Below are positions 35,464 to 43,435 of a stretch of DNA of 64,000 bases, piece after piece. The position numbers and the translations under genes were made by a program. The DNA is from Solibacillus silvestris_B. GTDB lineage: Bacteria; Bacillota; Bacilli; Bacillales_A; Planococcaceae. The DNA lies in the NCBI RefSeq assembly GCF_051967575.1, contig NZ_JBQCJW010000017.1, positions 1 to 64,000 on the forward strand, read 5' to 3'. The notes below the pieces were generated by a model. It ran no database searches. It had not been told where the DNA came from and worked only from the letters and a program-made list of their open reading frames with translations. The first letter of the stretch is position 1; every line of letters begins with the position of its first letter.

Positions 35464-36240
35464 CTAGCCACCACCTAAAATAACCATTAAGTCACGCAAA
35501 GAAACAATCATAAATTCAATCAGTTCCTTCATAACTCCAACTAATACACCCATTGTCACGATTAGTACAAGAAACCCTACCGCGATTTTTATAGGGAAAC
35601 CGATTACGAAAATATTCATTTGCGGCACCGTTTTCCCCGTAATTCCTAACGCTAATGTTACTAAAAATAGTGTTGCAACTATTGGAGCTGACATTTGAAA
35701 TGCTATGGCAAAAACAGAAACAAACATTTTCATAATAAACATTGCGGTTCCTTCTTCACCGAAATTCGGGAAAAATTGATCCATCGGCATAAATTGATAA
35801 CTGTAAAATATCCCGTCCAAAATGAGATGGTGACCATTTATCGCCAACAATATAAGCAATGTTAAAAAGTTTAAAAATTGCCCCATTAAAGGGGATTGGG
35901 CACCTGTTTGCGGGTCAATAATGTTCGCCATCGCGAAGCCCATTTGGAAATCAATAAAACCGCCTGCAATTTGGACAGCAGACAAGATTATCATCGCGGC
36001 CAATCCTAGCATAAGCCCGATAATCGCCTCTTTTAAAACGAGTAATATGTATAAACCATTAATTTCAAACGGCTCGATATTAAACGTATAGTACATCATC
36101 CACGCTAAAATAACTGCTAACGTAATACGCACTTGTGGCGGAATTGTACGATAGGAAAATAAAGGGACGGATACGAAAAATGCAGAAACACGCACTAAAA
36201 TTAATAGCAATATCGATAGATTCGGTAATAATTCCGTCAT
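35464..36240 (-). CDS. fliR: Flagellar export protein FliR
   Basis: Membrane component of the export gate, forming a core with FliP and FliQ. The 258 residues are strongly hydrophobic with about six membrane helices; the QIAGGFIDFQMGFAMANIIDPQ segment (near 90-112) is the most conserved stretch. Start at ATG 36240 with GGGTGAG upstream; the earlier TTG at 36252 overlaps fliQ. It ends one base before the flhB start. Confidence 0.96.
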   Translation of the reverse strand: MTELLPNLSILLLILVRVSAFFVSVPLFSYRTIPPQVRITLAVILAWMMYYTFNIEPFEINGLYILLVLKEAIIGLMLGLAAMIILSAVQIAGGFIDFQMGFAMANIIDPQTGAQSPLMGQFLNFLTLLILLAINGHHLILDGIFYSYQFMPMDQFFPNFGEEGTAMFIMKMFVSVFAIAFQMSAPIVATLFLVTLALGITGKTVPQMNIFVIGFPIKIAVGFLVLIVTMGVLVGVMKELIEFMIVSLRDLMVILGGG

Positions 36241-36244
36241 TTTC

Positions 36245-36514
36245 TCACCCAATATACCGGACTAAATTATTTAAAATGCCATGAAAATAATCTGTCATTC
36301 TCGAAATCATAAACGGTCCAAAAAAAACTAGCGCCACTAACACCGCCACGATTTTTGGCACGAAAGCCAACGTTTGCTCTTGAATGGAAGTCGTAGCTTG
36401 AAATATACTAACGATTAAACCGGTAGACAACGCGATTAATAGTAAAGGACCCGAGACTATCAATACGGTGAAAACTGCATTTTCTGCAACTGCAATGACC
36501 ATTTCCTGTGTCAC
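36245..36514 (-). CDS. fliQ: Flagellar export protein FliQ
   Basis: A small two-helix membrane subunit of the export gate. The 89 residues match the family exactly in size, with GLIVSIFQATTSIQEQTLAFVPK (about 32-54) as signature between the two hydrophobic helices. The start is GTG with GGGGAT upstream. It sits between fliP and fliR. Confidence 0.97.
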   Translation of the reverse strand: MTQEMVIAVAENAVFTVLIVSGPLLLIALSTGLIVSIFQATTSIQEQTLAFVPKIVAVLVALVFFGPFMISRMTDYFHGILNNLVRYIG

Positions 36515-36527
36515 TATGTATCATCCC

Positions 36528-37193
36528 CTAAAAACTTTGAAGTAAAGATTTCATAACTAAATACCAACCATCAACGAGTACAAACAACAAAATTTTAAAT
36601 GGAAGTGAAATCATTACTGGAGGCAGCATCATCATCCCCATCGACATGAGCGTACTTGCGACGACCATATCAATTACTAAAAACGGAATGAATATCATAA
36701 AACCCATTTGGAAAGCTGTTTTAATTTCACTTAAAGCAAATGCGGGCACTAATAGAGTCATCGGAATTTCTTCTATAGAATCCGGATACTCGGCTTCGTT
36801 ATACTCTATAAATAGCTCTAAATCTTTTTGCCTTGTATGCTGTGCCATAAATTGTTTAAATGGTATCGTCGCCCGCTCATATGCTTCCTCTAGATTGATT
36901 TCTTCATCAAATAGCGGCTGCAATGCCTGCTCATTTACTTGTTGAAATGTCGGTGCCATAATAAAAAATGTTAAAAATAATGCTAATCCGATAATGACTT
37001 GGTTCGGTGGCATTTGGTTCGTGGCAAGCGCTGTCCTTGTAAACGATAATACGATGACAATACGGGCAAACGATGTCATTAATATTAAAATACTGGGTGC
37101 TAAAGATAGAACCGTCAACAGGAATAACAGCGTCACCGATGTGGATATATTTCCTGGATCACTTTCAGAAAAAACGGAAAGAAGATCATTCAT
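36528..37193 (-). CDS. fliP: Flagellar export protein FliP
   Basis: The main pore-forming subunit of the export gate. The 221 residues have four membrane helices; SFARIVIVLSFTRTAL (about 41-56), PAFALSEIKTAFQMGFMIFIPFL and DMVVASTLMSMGMMMLPP are the family hallmarks. There is no long cleaved signal sequence. The ATG overlaps the fliO stop codon (ATGA). Confidence 0.98.
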   Translation of the reverse strand: MNDLLSVFSESDPGNISTSVTLLFLLTVLSLAPSILILMTSFARIVIVLSFTRTALATNQMPPNQVIIGLALFLTFFIMAPTFQQVNEQALQPLFDEEINLEEAYERATIPFKQFMAQHTRQKDLELFIEYNEAEYPDSIEEIPMTLLVPAFALSEIKTAFQMGFMIFIPFLVIDMVVASTLMSMGMMMLPPVMISLPFKILLFVLVDGWYLVMKSLLQSF

Positions 37194-37873
37194 CGCTCAT
37201 CACGCTCCTGTTCTTTCCAACGCTCTAATTCATCACTTCGTTGTTGCTTAATTTTCCCTATTTTCTCATTGAACATATCATTAAATTTCGGGCTATCAGA
37301 AATATCCCCGGGCTGACTTCTTTTTGAAAACTTCTTAAATAATTCCGCAATATACGGTGTTGCACTTACTACTTTTTGATTACTTTCCACTTGACTGAGC
37401 AATTGTTCGATTTCTTCATCTGAATCAATTTCTTTCAGAAGCTGGATGTTTTCGCCCACCCCTACTACATACACACTTTTACCAATTAACAGTAATTGCA
37501 CAGACTTTTGCTGTCCTACAGACAACCCGCCGATATTTTTGATAACGGCATTTTGTTGATAGTTTAAGTTACGCTTGTTTAAATACTTCAAAATAAACAA
37601 TAATAGCCCTAGTACGAAGACAAGTGCTATTAAAACTTTTATGTAATCCCAGAACCCGATACTAACAGATGCCGATTCAGTAGATTCTGTGCCGGCATCT
37701 GGAGTATTGTCTTCTGAAATATTTTCTTCTGAACATAATTCAGGATTTTCATTACAGTTCTCGTATACGTTACTTACCATCGCAAAAGTTCCATTTGATA
37801 TTGGTGCGAATAATGCCGTCATCCATACTATCCCAACAGCTAGCCAAAATCGAAATGATTTATTTGCTTTCAT
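37190..37873 (-). CDS. fliO: Flagellar export assembly protein FliO (FliZ)
   Basis: Assists formation of the FliP ring. The 227 residues start with a signal-peptide-like hydrophobic segment (about 9-30), then a short extracellular acidic region with two Cys (NCNENPELCSEE), one membrane helix (about 74-95) and a cytoplasmic FliO domain (KNIGGLSVGQQKSVQLLLIGKSVYVVGVG). The tail is charged. B. subtilis calls this gene fliZ/fliO. Located between cheY and fliP. Confidence 0.94.
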   Translation of the reverse strand: MKANKSFRFWLAVGIVWMTALFAPISNGTFAMVSNVYENCNENPELCSEENISEDNTPDAGTESTESASVSIGFWDYIKVLIALVFVLGLLLFILKYLNKRNLNYQQNAVIKNIGGLSVGQQKSVQLLLIGKSVYVVGVGENIQLLKEIDSDEEIEQLLSQVESNQKVVSATPYIAELFKKFSKRSQPGDISDSPKFNDMFNEKIGKIKQQRSDELERWKEQERDER

Positions 37874-37877
37874 AAAA

Positions 37878-38240
37878 TCAACCTAATGCTTTTTGAATTG
37901 CTTCAATTACTCGATCTGCTTGGAAAGGTTTCACAATAAAATCTTTTGCGCCAGCCTGAATCGCATCAATTACCATCGCTTGTTGTCCCATTGCCGAACA
38001 CATAATGACGACAGCGCTCGGATCAGTGCCTTTAATTGCCTTTAATGCAGCAATGCCGTCCATTTCAGGCATTGTAATATCCATTGTTACTAAATCCGGA
38101 CGTAGCTCATTGTACTTTTCAACAGCTTGTAAACCGTCAGCTGCCTCTCCCACTACTTCATAGCCATTTTTCGTTAAAATGTCCTTAATCATCATGCGCA
38201 TGAATGCTGCATCGTCAACAATTAAAATCTTTTTAGACAT
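37878..38240 (-). CDS. cheY: Chemotaxis response regulator CheY
   Basis: The single-domain regulator that, when phosphorylated, binds the flagellar switch. The 120 residues contain the acidic pocket Asp9-Asp10, the phosphorylated Asp54 (LVTMDITMPEMDG), Ser82 and Lys104 (DFIVKPF). It lies between fliY and fliO, the normal Bacillus position, next to two of its phosphatases' genes (fliY here, cheC further down). Confidence 0.98.
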   Translation of the reverse strand: MSKKILIVDDAAFMRMMIKDILTKNGYEVVGEAADGLQAVEKYNELRPDLVTMDITMPEMDGIAALKAIKGTDPSAVVIMCSAMGQQAMVIDAIQAGAKDFIVKPFQADRVIEAIQKALG

Positions 38241-38264
38241 ATTCTGATTCCTCCAATTAAAAAA

Positions 38265-39488
38265 CTATCTTAAATTGTTCAAGCGATCAGCTTGACTTAA
38301 AATATCTGTGATTCGAACACCGAAGTTCTCATCAATTACTACTACTTCGCCTTTTGCAATTAAGCGGCTGTTCACTAAAATATCAACAGGCTCACCGGCA
38401 AGCTTATCCAATTCAATAATTGAGCCACTGGAAAGTTCCAATATTTCTTTTACTGAACGTTTCGTACGTCCAAGCTCTACTGTTACTTGCAGCGGTATAT
38501 CAAGCAGCATATTCAAGTTTCGGGCTTCTGCCTGTGAAATATTGGCAGATTCAAAGCTTGCAAATTGAGCTTGCTGTACATTTGCTGGTGGCGGTGTATA
38601 AGCAGGCTGCTGATATACCGGTTGCTGATACATCGGCTGTTGCATCGGCTGCTCATACATTGGTTGTTGCATTGGCTGTTGAACAGCTGGCTGAGCTTGC
38701 TGCTGCATCGGTTGTTGCTGAGGTGCTGCTGGCTGTGCAACGGGTGGCGGCTCAATTGTCGTTGTTGCAGCAATTGGCTCATCAGTTTCTCCCATTAATG
38801 ACTTTACTATTTTTTTACTAAAGTTTAAAGGTAGTAATTGCATTAAATTAGAATCTATTAATTCCCCTATACGCAATCTAAATGAAATTTTCACTAATAA
38901 ATCATCCGGCGGGATATTATCAGTGCCTTCATTTTGTGATACATTCATTAAGTCAATTGTCGGTGGTGATATATCCACCTTTTGATTAAACACTGTTGAC
39001 ATTGATGTAGCAGCGGAACCCATCATTTGATTCATCGCTTCCTGAACGGCGCTTAATTGGATTTCGCTCAATTCGGGCTTCGGATTTAAACCGTCCCCGC
39101 CTAGCATTAAATCTGCTATAATCGCAGCATCCGATTGTTTGATTACGAGTAGATTCATCCCCGATAATCCAATTGTATATTCAACTTGCACCGCAACATA
39201 TGGATGCGGGAATTCCTCTTCTAAACGATTGCGGTTAATCATCGAGATGCTTGGTGTTGTAATATCGACTTTTTGCCCTAATAATGCAGATAAAGCGGTA
39301 GCAGAACTACCAAACGATATATTACCAACCTCACCTAACGCATCTATTTCTATCGGACTCAAGTGATCCTCGACTTTAATTTCTTCTTGTGTAGTTTGCA
39401 TATTTTCTGTATTGGCAGGAATATCCTCCAATGTCTCGCCCCTTAATAGAGCCTCAATTTCTTCTTGGGAGAGCATTTCATCACTCAT
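38265..39488 (-). CDS. fliY: Flagellar switch phosphatase FliY
   Basis: A switch component that also dephosphorylates CheY-P. The 407 residues open with an EIEALLRG CheY-binding peptide, then a CheC-like domain with both active-site helices (DALGEVGNISFGSSA near 48-62 and SAVQEAMNQMMGSAA), then a Gln/Pro/Met-rich linker built from repeated QQPMYQQP-type units (about 240-300), and a C-terminal FliN/SpoA domain. The linker coding sequence (about 38590-38730) is a tandemly repetitive stretch. It overlaps fliM by 8 bases. Confidence 0.97.
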   Translation of the reverse strand: MSDEMLSQEEIEALLRGETLEDIPANTENMQTTQEEIKVEDHLSPIEIDALGEVGNISFGSSATALSALLGQKVDITTPSISMINRNRLEEEFPHPYVAVQVEYTIGLSGMNLLVIKQSDAAIIADLMLGGDGLNPKPELSEIQLSAVQEAMNQMMGSAATSMSTVFNQKVDISPPTIDLMNVSQNEGTDNIPPDDLLVKISFRLRIGELIDSNLMQLLPLNFSKKIVKSLMGETDEPIAATTTIEPPPVAQPAAPQQQPMQQQAQPAVQQPMQQPMYEQPMQQPMYQQPVYQQPAYTPPPANVQQAQFASFESANISQAEARNLNMLLDIPLQVTVELGRTKRSVKEILELSSGSIIELDKLAGEPVDILVNSRLIAKGEVVVIDENFGVRITDILSQADRLNNLR

Positions 39489-40476
39489 CTTCGTCTCCTC
39501 CTTTCAAAGGGTCGATAATTTGGACAGCCATTTTTTTATTTAATTTCCCTGGCTGCACGGTGAACTTTGGCAAGTTCCCGACTTTTAATGTAAGTGGATT
39601 CTCAATTTTTTGACTTAATGGAATGACATCACCTATCGTCATCATTAAGAAATCCTCAATTGTAATATCCGTCGTGCCCAGTTCAGCAATGACGGGCAAT
39701 TTCGCTTGTTTTACACGTGTTTCAAGCATTTTTGTTTGTTCTGGAGAAATCTCTTTCGTATTTGTCTGCATCCAATAACGGACAGATAAATTCGGAACAA
39801 TCGGCTCTAATACAACATGCGGGATACAAATATTAATCATCCCTGTCGTTTCGCCAATTATCGTATTTAACGAAATAACGACCACTGTTTCATTCGGAGA
39901 AATCATTTGTAAAAACTGCGGGTTTACTTCCAGTTCTACAAGCATTGGATCAATTTCAGCAATATTCTCCCATGCCTCACGCAAATTATCAAATGAACGT
40001 TCGAATAAGTTTGTCATGATTTTCGTTTCAATTTCGGTTAAATTGTCTACATTGCTATGGCTCGCACCTGTTCCGCCCATTATGCGATCTAACATTGAAT
40101 AAGCGATATTCGGGTTAATCTCCATTAAAATATTGCCATCTAATGGCGGAACCTCGAACACATTAATTAATGTCATGTTTGGTATGGATCGGACAAATTC
40201 TTCAAATGGAATTTGGTCAACAGATGCTACCGTTATTTGTACATAGCTTCTTAACTGTGCTGAGAAGAAGGTTGTTAACAGTCGTGCAAAATTTTCATGT
40301 ATACGGGTCAAACTTCGGATTTGATCTTTAGAGAAGCGTAACGCACGTTTAAAGTCATATACTTTCACTTTACGTGTTTCATCTTCTTTTTTCATGTCTG
40401 CTGCCGACATTTCTCCGGTTGAAATTGCTGATAAAAGCGCATCAATCTCGGATTGCGACATTATATCTCCTGCCAT
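39481..40476 (-). CDS. fliM: Flagellar switch protein FliM
   Basis: The switch protein that binds CheY-P and contacts FliG. The 331 residues start with MAGDIMSQSEIDALLSAIS, the CheY-P-binding peptide, followed by the CheC-like middle domain (DFKRALRFSKDQIRSL onward) and a C-terminal SpoA domain. ATG 40476 has GGAGGTG 6 bases upstream; a second ATG five codons in (MSQSE) also has AGGAG, but the B. subtilis protein aligns with the longer form. Confidence 0.97.
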   Translation of the reverse strand: MAGDIMSQSEIDALLSAISTGEMSAADMKKEDETRKVKVYDFKRALRFSKDQIRSLTRIHENFARLLTTFFSAQLRSYVQITVASVDQIPFEEFVRSIPNMTLINVFEVPPLDGNILMEINPNIAYSMLDRIMGGTGASHSNVDNLTEIETKIMTNLFERSFDNLREAWENIAEIDPMLVELEVNPQFLQMISPNETVVVISLNTIIGETTGMINICIPHVVLEPIVPNLSVRYWMQTNTKEISPEQTKMLETRVKQAKLPVIAELGTTDITIEDFLMMTIGDVIPLSQKIENPLTLKVGNLPKFTVQPGKLNKKMAVQIIDPLKGGDEDE

Positions 40477-40519
40477 TTGCCCACCTCCATTTCAAGATTT
40501 ACTATTGTTTGCGGTTCGC

Positions 40520-40945
40520 TTATTGAAGTACGTAGGAAGTAATGTACACTTGTGTAACTTCTCCTTCTTGCATCAACTCATTTACTTGAGATTTAATCGC
40601 ATTTTGGAATGTAACTTTACCTTGTTTCCCTTTTAAAGCTTCCTCTTCCATTTCTGAAAGTTCTTGTATAACGATGTTTTTCACTTGGAAGTCACGTTTT
40701 AATAGTTCTTCACCAGCTTTTTTATCTGATGCCTGAATTTTTAATGAAAGTCGAACAAAGCTTCCATCCGCTAAATTTGTCGTAATCTCAGGTATATCGA
40801 CTGACGACTCAACGATCTCATCGATTGTCGGACCACTCGGCTTTTCTTTGTCGAGCTGTGTTAATAACACCACTACAATAACACCGATCAGTGTAATCGT
40901 CACTAATATAATGAGCATAATCGTTAATAATTTATTGTTCTTCAT
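40520..40945 (-). CDS. fliL: Flagellar basal body protein FliL
   Basis: A single-pass membrane protein near the stator ring. The 141 residues contain an N-terminal membrane helix (about 7-30) and an extracellular FliL domain (ITTNLADGSFVRLSLKIQ onward). ATG 40945 has AGAGGTG upstream; the GTG at 40954 belongs to that sequence. It overlaps the end of flbD by 14 bases, so its translation is probably coupled. Confidence 0.95.
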   Translation of the reverse strand: MKNNKLLTIMLIILVTITLIGVIVVVLLTQLDKEKPSGPTIDEIVESSVDIPEITTNLADGSFVRLSLKIQASDKKAGEELLKRDFQVKNIVIQELSEMEEEALKGKQGKVTFQNAIKSQVNELMQEGEVTQVYITSYVLQ

Positions 40946-41156
40946 CTTCTTCACCTCTTAGATGCGGGTTTGATAAAACTTGTATATGTTGATAAAAGGC
41001 ATTTACCTTTTGTCGCACCTGTTCTTCAGTTTCTAAAACAATGAATTTACGCCCAGTCGTCAGCGTAATCGTTGTGTCTGGAAAAGCTTCGACTGTTTCT
41101 ATGTATAAAGCGTTCAAACTAAATGCTTTGCCATTTAGGCGAGTTACTTCAATCAT
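40932..41156 (-). CDS. swrD: FlbD/SwrD family motility protein
   Basis: A 74-residue FlbD-family protein; the B. subtilis homologue SwrD raises flagellar power and is needed for swarming. The core is IEVTRLNGKAFSLNALYIETVE followed by TTITLTTGRKFIVLET (to about residue 45), with an acidic tail. No Shine-Dalgarno lies at normal distance from the ATG; the only good one, AGGAGG at 41194-41199, is separated from the start by a 7-bp GC-only hairpin (see findings). Confidence 0.93.
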   Translation of the reverse strand: MIEVTRLNGKAFSLNALYIETVEAFPDTTITLTTGRKFIVLETEEQVRQKVNAFYQHIQVLSNPHLRGEEDEEQ

Positions 41157-41163
41157 TGAAATG

Positions 41164-41199
41164 GGGCCGGACCTAATGAAGAGCCGGCCCGACCCTCCT
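41164..41199 (-). promoter_or_regulatory. Shine-Dalgarno and bridging hairpin before flbD
   Basis: On the minus strand AAGGAGG (core at 41194-41199) is followed by GGGCCGG (41190-41184), a 13-base loop and CCGGCCC (41170-41164), then CATTTCA and the ATG. Folding the hairpin would leave about ten single-stranded bases between the Shine-Dalgarno and the start codon. No other start codon fits that Shine-Dalgarno. The fold itself is certain by base pairing; the translational role is inference. Confidence 0.6.
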
Positions 41200-41234
41200 T
41201 TGCAATGAATATATTTAATTTAATTTAATTTAGA

Positions 41235-42224
41235 TTATCGTTTCAAGTTTACTAGCTCTTGCAAAATTTCATCGGAAGTAGTGATGATACGAGAGTTCGC
41301 CTGGAAACCGCGCTGTGCAACGATCATTTCCGTGAATTCTTCTGAAAGGTCGACATTGGACATTTCAAGGAAGTTGGAGTTCACTGAACCGATACCTGCC
41401 TGAGTTCCTACTTGCACTAATGGGTCACCCGAGTTTGCTGACATTTGGAAGTAGTTGGATCCAGTTTTTTCCAAGCCTGAAGCATTCGGGAATTTTGCCA
41501 ATAATGCTTGACCAGCGAATTGTAACTTACCATTAACGTCAACATAATATACAGAACCATCTTGTGAGATAGACATCGATTGTGCATTTGTTGGAATACG
41601 CATAGGTCCCATCGTGCCGGTAGCAGGAGTTATTTGACCATCTACATACAGATTATCTGACCCCTGCGCCAAAGCTGCCCGTTCGTCATCCGCCAAACTC
41701 TCCGCATCTGGATCAACTTCCGCATATAATGTTTCGTTTGCAATACCTACTAAATACTTACCATCACCATTCACCAAATACCCGTTTTTATCCATATACA
41801 TATTTCCTGCACGCGTATATTGAATATTAGTGAAACCATCATCCAGCAAAGGGTTTTGCGTTAAATCTTCCATCTCATCAGGAGTCGGTGCTGCAACTGC
41901 AGCTGAATCTGCCACCATAAAGAATCCATCACCAGAAATCGCCAAGTCTAACGTACGACCAGTAGATTGCATCGAACCTGGGCTATGCACTGTATCAATC
42001 GCTGCTAATTGCGATCCCAATCCTACCTGAATCGCGTTCACACCCCCGCGTGTGGCAGTTGGGCCTGAAGCACCGGCTTGAGATTGTGAAATCAAATCCT
42101 TAAAAATCGTACGTTCCTTTTTAAACCCGTACGTATTAACGTTAGCAATATTGTTACCAATCACGTCTAATTTTGTTTGGAAGTTTTTTAAGCCTGAAAT
42201 ACCTGAATACATTGAACGTAACAT
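41235..42224 (-). CDS. flgE: Flagellar hook protein FlgE
   Basis: Main hook subunit of the rod/hook family. The 329 residues have the N-terminal rod signature MYSGISGLKNFQTKLDVIGNNIANVNTYGFK, a D1 insertion and the C-terminal helix (NVDLSEEFTEMIVAQRGFQANSRIITTSDEIL) needed for assembly. It is longer than the B. subtilis hook protein (264), from a larger central domain. ATG 42224 is preceded by GGGAG at a longish 11 bases. The FlgE/FlgG boundary is not sharp in this family, but position after flgD supports FlgE. Confidence 0.93.
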   Translation of the reverse strand: MLRSMYSGISGLKNFQTKLDVIGNNIANVNTYGFKKERTIFKDLISQSQAGASGPTATRGGVNAIQVGLGSQLAAIDTVHSPGSMQSTGRTLDLAISGDGFFMVADSAAVAAPTPDEMEDLTQNPLLDDGFTNIQYTRAGNMYMDKNGYLVNGDGKYLVGIANETLYAEVDPDAESLADDERAALAQGSDNLYVDGQITPATGTMGPMRIPTNAQSMSISQDGSVYYVDVNGKLQFAGQALLAKFPNASGLEKTGSNYFQMSANSGDPLVQVGTQAGIGSVNSNFLEMSNVDLSEEFTEMIVAQRGFQANSRIITTSDEILQELVNLKR

Positions 42225-42245
42225 CGGTTGTCGTTCTCCCTTCAA

Positions 42246-42322
42246 TTTTCAAATCAAATTTTTAAGTTAAGCTGTCTCTATCATTCAACAGCTTTAGGCT
42301 TCCTTACTTCAGAAGGTCCAGC
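42246..42322 (-). other. Twin hairpins between the TIGR02530 gene and flgE
   Basis: AAGCTGT (42269-42275) pairs with ACAGCTT (42288-42294), and AGGCT (42296-42300) pairs with AGCCT (42320-42324) across the upstream stop codon. Neither is followed by a T-tract, so they are not terminators. They could stabilise or process the mRNA around the hook gene. Confidence 0.45.
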
Positions 42323-42697
42323 CTATAAAACAATCGTTCCATCAATATTTGTAAACAATTGCTTTTTTGCTTCTGTACGGTCTAATGCCGTAATCACTGT
42401 CGCATTTTTCGCGCTTACAATTAATGCTGCCTGCTCTAAAAGGACTAACGGCTGTTTAACGCCTCTATCTTTTGCTTCAAATACTTTTTCAGTGATTTCC
42501 TGCCATTCTCTATCTGAAATCGAAATGTTCCGGTCGCTCAGCCGTTCAGATGCATGCTTGCTTATTCTTAACTGTTCAACTGTCGCTTGTTTCAAATGGT
42601 CGATAAATGACTGTTTTGTAATTTGTGACGAGTTTTGTTTGACTGTCGGCTGAATAGGCGGATGATACGGTATATGTTGTATATTGACTCGATTCAT
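42323..42697 (-). CDS. TIGR02530-type flagellar operon protein
   Basis: A 124-residue protein of the conserved flagellar operon family placed between flgD and flgE in many Bacillales. The motif ISKHASERLSDRNISISDREW (about 44-64) and AALIVSAKNATVITALDR near the C-terminus define it. Function is unknown; a hook-assembly role is suggested by position. ATG 42697 has GAGGTGAG upstream; the ORF could start at GTG 42706 inside it. Confidence 0.9.
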   Translation of the reverse strand: MNRVNIQHIPYHPPIQPTVKQNSSQITKQSFIDHLKQATVEQLRISKHASERLSDRNISISDREWQEITEKVFEAKDRGVKQPLVLLEQAALIVSAKNATVITALDRTEAKKQLFTNIDGTIVL

Positions 42698-42709
42698 CAA
42701 ACTCACCTC

Positions 42710-43435
42710 TTATTCAGTAACGGTTTCTGACTCAGCTGCTTGCTCTTCATCATTCTTCGTTTCAGTTGTATTTTCAACAACAGTAAACTGGTCTTTCGTT
42801 AAACGGGTTCCGTCATTTAAAATATATTCAATGTTGACATTATTTGTCTTAATCGCTTCAATGATAGCTTCAATTACTTGATCGCCATTTGTATAGTGAA
42901 CTTTTTGACCAATAAGTTTGCTCGCTTCTGCCAATGGATTGCCTGCAGGTACTGTCGGTTGTGTCGATTGATTGCCACCTAAAATCGATGAAATATTTCC
43001 CGGTGTAATTTTTTTGCCGTCCGCTAGTATAAACACCGCTTCCCCATTAACGAATTGCAGCTCTTGAATGACACCTGAACCTTCGTTGTAAATCGGCTTA
43101 CCGTCTGCATCCACTTTATCTGTTAGTTCATGCCATTTTACTTCTTTTCCGACAAATGTTGAATAACTCATCAACTGTGATTGATATTGCGATTCAAGCA
43201 AATTTTCCATCGCTTTAGTCATGTTTTGCATTTGTTCCAAAGAAGAGAATTGCGCCATTTGTGCAATGAATTCCTTATCATCCATCGGGCTTGTCGGATC
43301 TTGGTTTTGCAGCTGGGTAATTAAAATTTTCAAAAATGCATCTTTCCCAAGCGCGCCATTGTCCTGTTTGTCTGTTACTTTGAAATTTGGATTATTCGCC
43401 GGCAAATAATAATCATTTGTAATTGGGTTTGTCAT
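42710..43435 (-). CDS. flgD: Flagellar hook cap protein FlgD
   Basis: Scaffold for hook polymerisation. The 241 residues carry the N-terminal FlgD region LGKDAFLKILITQLQNQDPTSPMDDKEFIAQMAQFSSLEQM (about 28-70), which is the defining motif, followed by a Tudor/FnIII-like part. The C-terminal half is acidic and less conserved. The ATG directly follows the fliK stop. Confidence 0.96.
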   Translation of the reverse strand: MTNPITNDYYLPANNPNFKVTDKQDNGALGKDAFLKILITQLQNQDPTSPMDDKEFIAQMAQFSSLEQMQNMTKAMENLLESQYQSQLMSYSTFVGKEVKWHELTDKVDADGKPIYNEGSGVIQELQFVNGEAVFILADGKKITPGNISSILGGNQSTQPTVPAGNPLAEASKLIGQKVHYTNGDQVIEAIIEAIKTNNVNIEYILNDGTRLTKDQFTVVENTTETKNDEEQAAESETVTE

